A stretch of DNA of 64,000 nucleotides from Acidobacteriota bacterium (GTDB lineage Bacteria > Zixibacteria > MSB-5A5 > GN15 > FEB-12): positions 1-64,000 of the forward strand of contig DATKXK010000006.1 in the NCBI GenBank assembly GCA_035529075.1. The letters run 5' to 3'. A model generated the notes under the pieces. It was not told the DNA's origin. It worked only from the letters and a program-made list of their open reading frames with translations, and did not search any database. This document shows, in pieces, positions 61,433 to 64,000 of this stretch (the stretch's first letter is position 1; each line of letters begins with the position of its first letter). A program made the position numbers and the translations under genes.

Positions 61433-62842
61433 ATGACGCGGGCCTGTCGATCCCAGCATTTTCGAATCGGCGCGGTGCTGTTGATCGCGGCGGGTCTGTC
61501 GGCCGGCTGCAGTTCGCTGGCAACCCGCCGCGGCTTTTATGATCCGGTCATAGCCGACGTCAGGACCGGGGACTACGAGGCGGCCGCGGCAAAACTGGAG
61601 GTAGCCAGGGAATCCGGCCAGTACGCCAACAAGGACCGCCTGCTGTATTTCATCGATGCCGGCCTTGCCGCCTACTACGCGGGTGACGCCCAGACCAGCA
61701 ACGAGAAGCTTCACCTCGGCGAGACGGCCGCCGAGGAACTGTTCACCCGGAGCATCTCGAGAGCAGCCGCGACGGTCCTGCTCAATGACAACGTTCTCGA
61801 GTATGCGGGCGAAGATTACGAAATCCTCTACACCAATCTCATTAAGGCCCTCAACTACCTGGCCCTGGGGAAGTTTGACGACGCCTTCGTCGAAGTCCGA
61901 CGGGCCAACGAGAAGCTGGAACTGCTCGAACTGAAGTACGGTGACGCCGTCGCCGCCCTGCAGGAGGGAATCGACAAGGACAGCGCCGGCTTCGGCATAT
62001 CCTATGAAGCCGCGCGCGTGCGCTTTCACAACGACGCTTTTGCCCGCTACCTGAGCATGCATCTGTACGCCGCCGACGGCAAGTGGGACGACGCCCGGAT
62101 CGACTACGATCTGCTCAGGCAGGCGTTCGCCGTGCAACCGTACGTCTACGGTTTTCCCATGCCCGACGTCCGTTATCAATCCGAAGAGGGGGCCATCCTC
62201 TCGGTGGTGGCCGTGACCGGTCTGGCTCCAAGAAAGGAGGCCCTGAACCTGCGCCTGCGCACGGACAAGGACCTCGGTTTGGTCCAGATTCTCTACACCG
62301 ACCCGCAACGCAAGGACACCGAGTACGGGCACCTGCCGCTGGACGTACGTGCCGACTACTATTTCAAGTTTGCGATTCCGGTTCTTGTGCCGCGCCCGTC
62401 CGTCGTCGAACGCATTCGCATCCTGGCGGGCACCGATCCTATCGGCGAGCTTCAACTCCTGGAGGACGTTTCCAGCGTCGCCGGGGAGACGTTTGACGCA
62501 AAGAAGACGCTCATGTATATCCGTGCGGTCGCCCGGGCGGTGGCCAAGGGGCTGGCCACCCACAAGCTCAAGGAGCAGTCGGACACCGGCGGGCTGGAGG
62601 GCTGGCTGAAAAAGCTGGCGATCGACGCGGGCGCCGACCTTACTGAAAACGCCGACCTGCGTTCGTCGCAACTGCTGCCCGGCCGGGTCCACGTGGGTGA
62701 TTTCGACCTTGCGCCCGGTACGTACGACATCACGGTCGAATTCTACGCCGCCGGCGATCAACTGATCACCAGGAAGCGGTTTCCCGAATTCCGGGTCACC
62801 CGGCGGGGTTTGAACCTGATCCAGGCGCATCTTCCCAACTGA
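61433..62842 (+). CDS. COG3014-like lipoprotein with TPR-type helices
   Basis: 469 residues; lipobox LSAGC with Cys26. Helical first half (DYEAAAAKLEVARESGQYAN, NLIKALNYLALGKFDDAFVE) resembling TPR repeats; strand-rich second half ending in EFRVTRRGLNLIQAHLPN. The family is often encoded next to lpoB, as here. Probably periplasmic or outer-membrane and linked to envelope assembly. No catalytic motif recognised. Confidence 0.8.
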   Translation: MTRACRSQHFRIGAVLLIAAGLSAGCSSLATRRGFYDPVIADVRTGDYEAAAAKLEVARESGQYANKDRLLYFIDAGLAAYYAGDAQTSNEKLHLGETAAEELFTRSISRAAATVLLNDNVLEYAGEDYEILYTNLIKALNYLALGKFDDAFVEVRRANEKLELLELKYGDAVAALQEGIDKDSAGFGISYEAARVRFHNDAFARYLSMHLYAADGKWDDARIDYDLLRQAFAVQPYVYGFPMPDVRYQSEEGAILSVVAVTGLAPRKEALNLRLRTDKDLGLVQILYTDPQRKDTEYGHLPLDVRADYYFKFAIPVLVPRPSVVERIRILAGTDPIGELQLLEDVSSVAGETFDAKKTLMYIRAVARAVAKGLATHKLKEQSDTGGLEGWLKKLAIDAGADLTENADLRSSQLLPGRVHVGDFDLAPGTYDITVEFYAAGDQLITRKRFPEFRVTRRGLNLIQAHLPN

Positions 62843-62874
62843 CGGCCGCCAGGCACACGGCATCGGATCACACG

Positions 62875-62903
62875 TTGACAAAGATGTGTACGTAACGTAC
62901 TCT
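62875..62903 (+). promoter_or_regulatory. Predicted sigma-70 promoter of the alginate-export-like gene
   Basis: TTGACA, 17-nt spacer, TACTCT, 80 bp before the ATG at 62983. Confidence 0.45.
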
Positions 62904-62982
62904 TGGAGGACCGTTGCACGGGGCAGGCCGTTTCATCGGTCCGGACTAATCGGCAACTCCAATAGATGTACGGAGGGCAGCC

Positions 62983-64000
62983 ATGAGCAGAAAACTGATC
63001 GCAATAGCCATCTTTGCGTGCCTTCTCGGCGGTCGAGAGGCGGTGCTCGGCGGGACCGAGTGGGGGCAGATTCATCCCAACTTCAGATTGAACGTCTCGG
63101 AACGGTTTCGCATGACCACGTGGGACAACACCATCGACCGTGATTGGTGGTCATCTGACTCCCGTTCTTTTGTCCGTCAGCGCATAGGCGTAACAGGTCA
63201 GTGGTTGCCGTCCGACCGTTTCGAGGCGGCCCTTAAGTTGACCAACGAGTTCCGTTACTATTTCGTGCCCCAATACTGGGATTTCGATCTCGACGAGGTC
63301 ATTGTCGATCAACTATACCTCCGCTGGCGCAAGGCCCTGGGACGTCCGGCAACCATAACGGTGGGGCGTCAGAACCTCATCCTGGGGGAGGGCTTCGTGA
63401 TGATGGACGGGTACCCACTGGACGGATCACGGACGATCTACTTCAATGCGGCCCGCCTCGATTACCTGTTCGGCGCGGACAGGCAGTTGACGCTTTTCTA
63501 CGTATATCAGCCGGAGAATGATGACCTGTTGCCCATTATCAACGATCAGGACAAGCAACTGATCGAGCAGCCGGAGGTCGGGTTCGGGGTGTATTTTGCC
63601 GGGCCCGTCGGGAAAGCAGACCTGCATGCCTACGTCATACGAAAGAACATGCGGGCTACTTACTCACGTCCGAACCAGTCCGAGATCAACACGGTCGGCG
63701 CTCGGGTCACGGGAGCGGTGATGCCGCGTCTTTCCGCGACCGCGGAGGGAGCCTACCAGTTCGGCAAGTACGGTGACGCTGACCGATCCGCCCTGGGCGG
63801 GTACGGGTACCTGACCTATGCGACGGCATGGCCGGCCTACCTGCCCGGCTCATTTACGGGCGGTATTATCTACCTGAGCGGCGACGACCCCGGGACCGGC
63901 GACCATGAAGGCTGGGATCCGGTGTTTGCTCGCTGGCCCAAGTGGAGCGAATCATTCATCTACACGCTTGCGAATGAACGCGCGGTCGCTTACTGGACGA
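62983..64000 (+). CDS. Alginate export (AlgE-like) domain outer-membrane protein, 3' end missing
   Basis: Open for 339 codons from the ATG at 62983 (CGGAGGG upstream) to the window edge. Signal peptide about 1-25. The barrel-like sequence starts with LNVSERFRMTTWDNTIDRDW. Later motifs LYLRWRKALGRPATITVGRQ, GEGFVMMDGYPLDGSRTIYF and FARWPKWSESFIYTLANERA match the alginate_exp domain family. Such proteins export or import polysaccharides or other solutes; AlgE-type identity beyond the domain is not claimed. The C-terminal strands lie outside the window. Confidence 0.78.
   Translation, partial: MSRKLIAIAIFACLLGGREAVLGGTEWGQIHPNFRLNVSERFRMTTWDNTIDRDWWSSDSRSFVRQRIGVTGQWLPSDRFEAALKLTNEFRYYFVPQYWDFDLDEVIVDQLYLRWRKALGRPATITVGRQNLILGEGFVMMDGYPLDGSRTIYFNAARLDYLFGADRQLTLFYVYQPENDDLLPIINDQDKQLIEQPEVGFGVYFAGPVGKADLHAYVIRKNMRATYSRPNQSEINTVGARVTGAVMPRLSATAEGAYQFGKYGDADRSALGGYGYLTYATAWPAYLPGSFTGGIIYLSGDDPGTGDHEGWDPVFARWPKWSESFIYTLANERAVAYWT

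Overview
The window reads as a chromosomal segment of a Gram-negative, outer-membrane-bearing bacterium of the FCB or candidate-phylum type. Two secreted proteins end in paired dockerin-like repeats of the form VDIGDLTxLIxYLFIPPN, a style I associate with candidate division Zixibacteria. That assignment is from memory and was not checked. Outer-membrane biogenesis (TamA/TamB-like, LptB, LpoB), TonB-dependent uptake, sigma-54, an exosortase and a selenocysteine formate dehydrogenase fit a diderm with anaerobic or facultative metabolism.

Layout. (1) 1-14.6 kb is loosely packed, less GC-rich and accessory in character. It holds a truncated secreted protein, a MarR-S41 protease pair, a series of small-molecule-modifying enzymes (fructosamine kinase-like, aminoglycoside nucleotidyltransferase-like, aminoglycoside phosphotransferase-like) around a LolA-S41 fusion, a large dockerin protein, an unknown pair of membrane proteins, gene remnants, a dispersed intergenic repeat and short tandem repeats. 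(2) 14.6-26.2 kb is dense and GC-rich: a DUF5661-like protein, YihY, TamA and TamB, then CorA, a CNNM-type transporter and two MscS proteins. (3) 26.5-28.5 kb is a repetitive FG-GAP/VCBS protein with dockerin repeats. (4) 28.9-35.6 kb is a formate dehydrogenase operon: fdhE, a selenoprotein catalytic subunit read through an in-frame UGA with a SECIS hairpin, the iron-sulfur subunit, a porin, a membrane protein and a 53-residue protein. A duplicated-domain lipoprotein and a TonB receptor follow, then fdhD-mobB-mobA on the other strand. (5) 40.7-43.8 kb is a compact exosortase H locus with its own IPTL-CTERM substrate. (6) 44.1-48.5 kb carries a hypothetical protein, a VanY-type peptidase, a flavin reductase and gyrA. 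(7) 48.6-52.8 kb carries a KAP NTPase, an EamA transporter and a Nudix-like protein. (8) 52.8-56.5 kb is lptB-rpoN-glpX-hpf. (9) 56.7-64.0 kb carries a TPR lipoprotein, a LegB-like dehydratase with a sugar-1-phosphate nucleotidyltransferase, lpoB with a COG3014-like lipoprotein, and a truncated alginate-export-type barrel.

How the genes work together. FdhE, FdhD and MobA/MobB support maturation of the molybdenum/tungsten selenoenzyme, so the loci on either side of the lipoprotein/TonB pair form one functional neighbourhood, and that pair may serve it. Exosortase H, its associated membrane protein, a small two-helix protein, an Lnt-like membrane protein and the single IPTL-CTERM protein look like a self-contained sorting and anchoring unit. 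No CRISPR array, tRNA, rRNA or insertion sequence was recognised.
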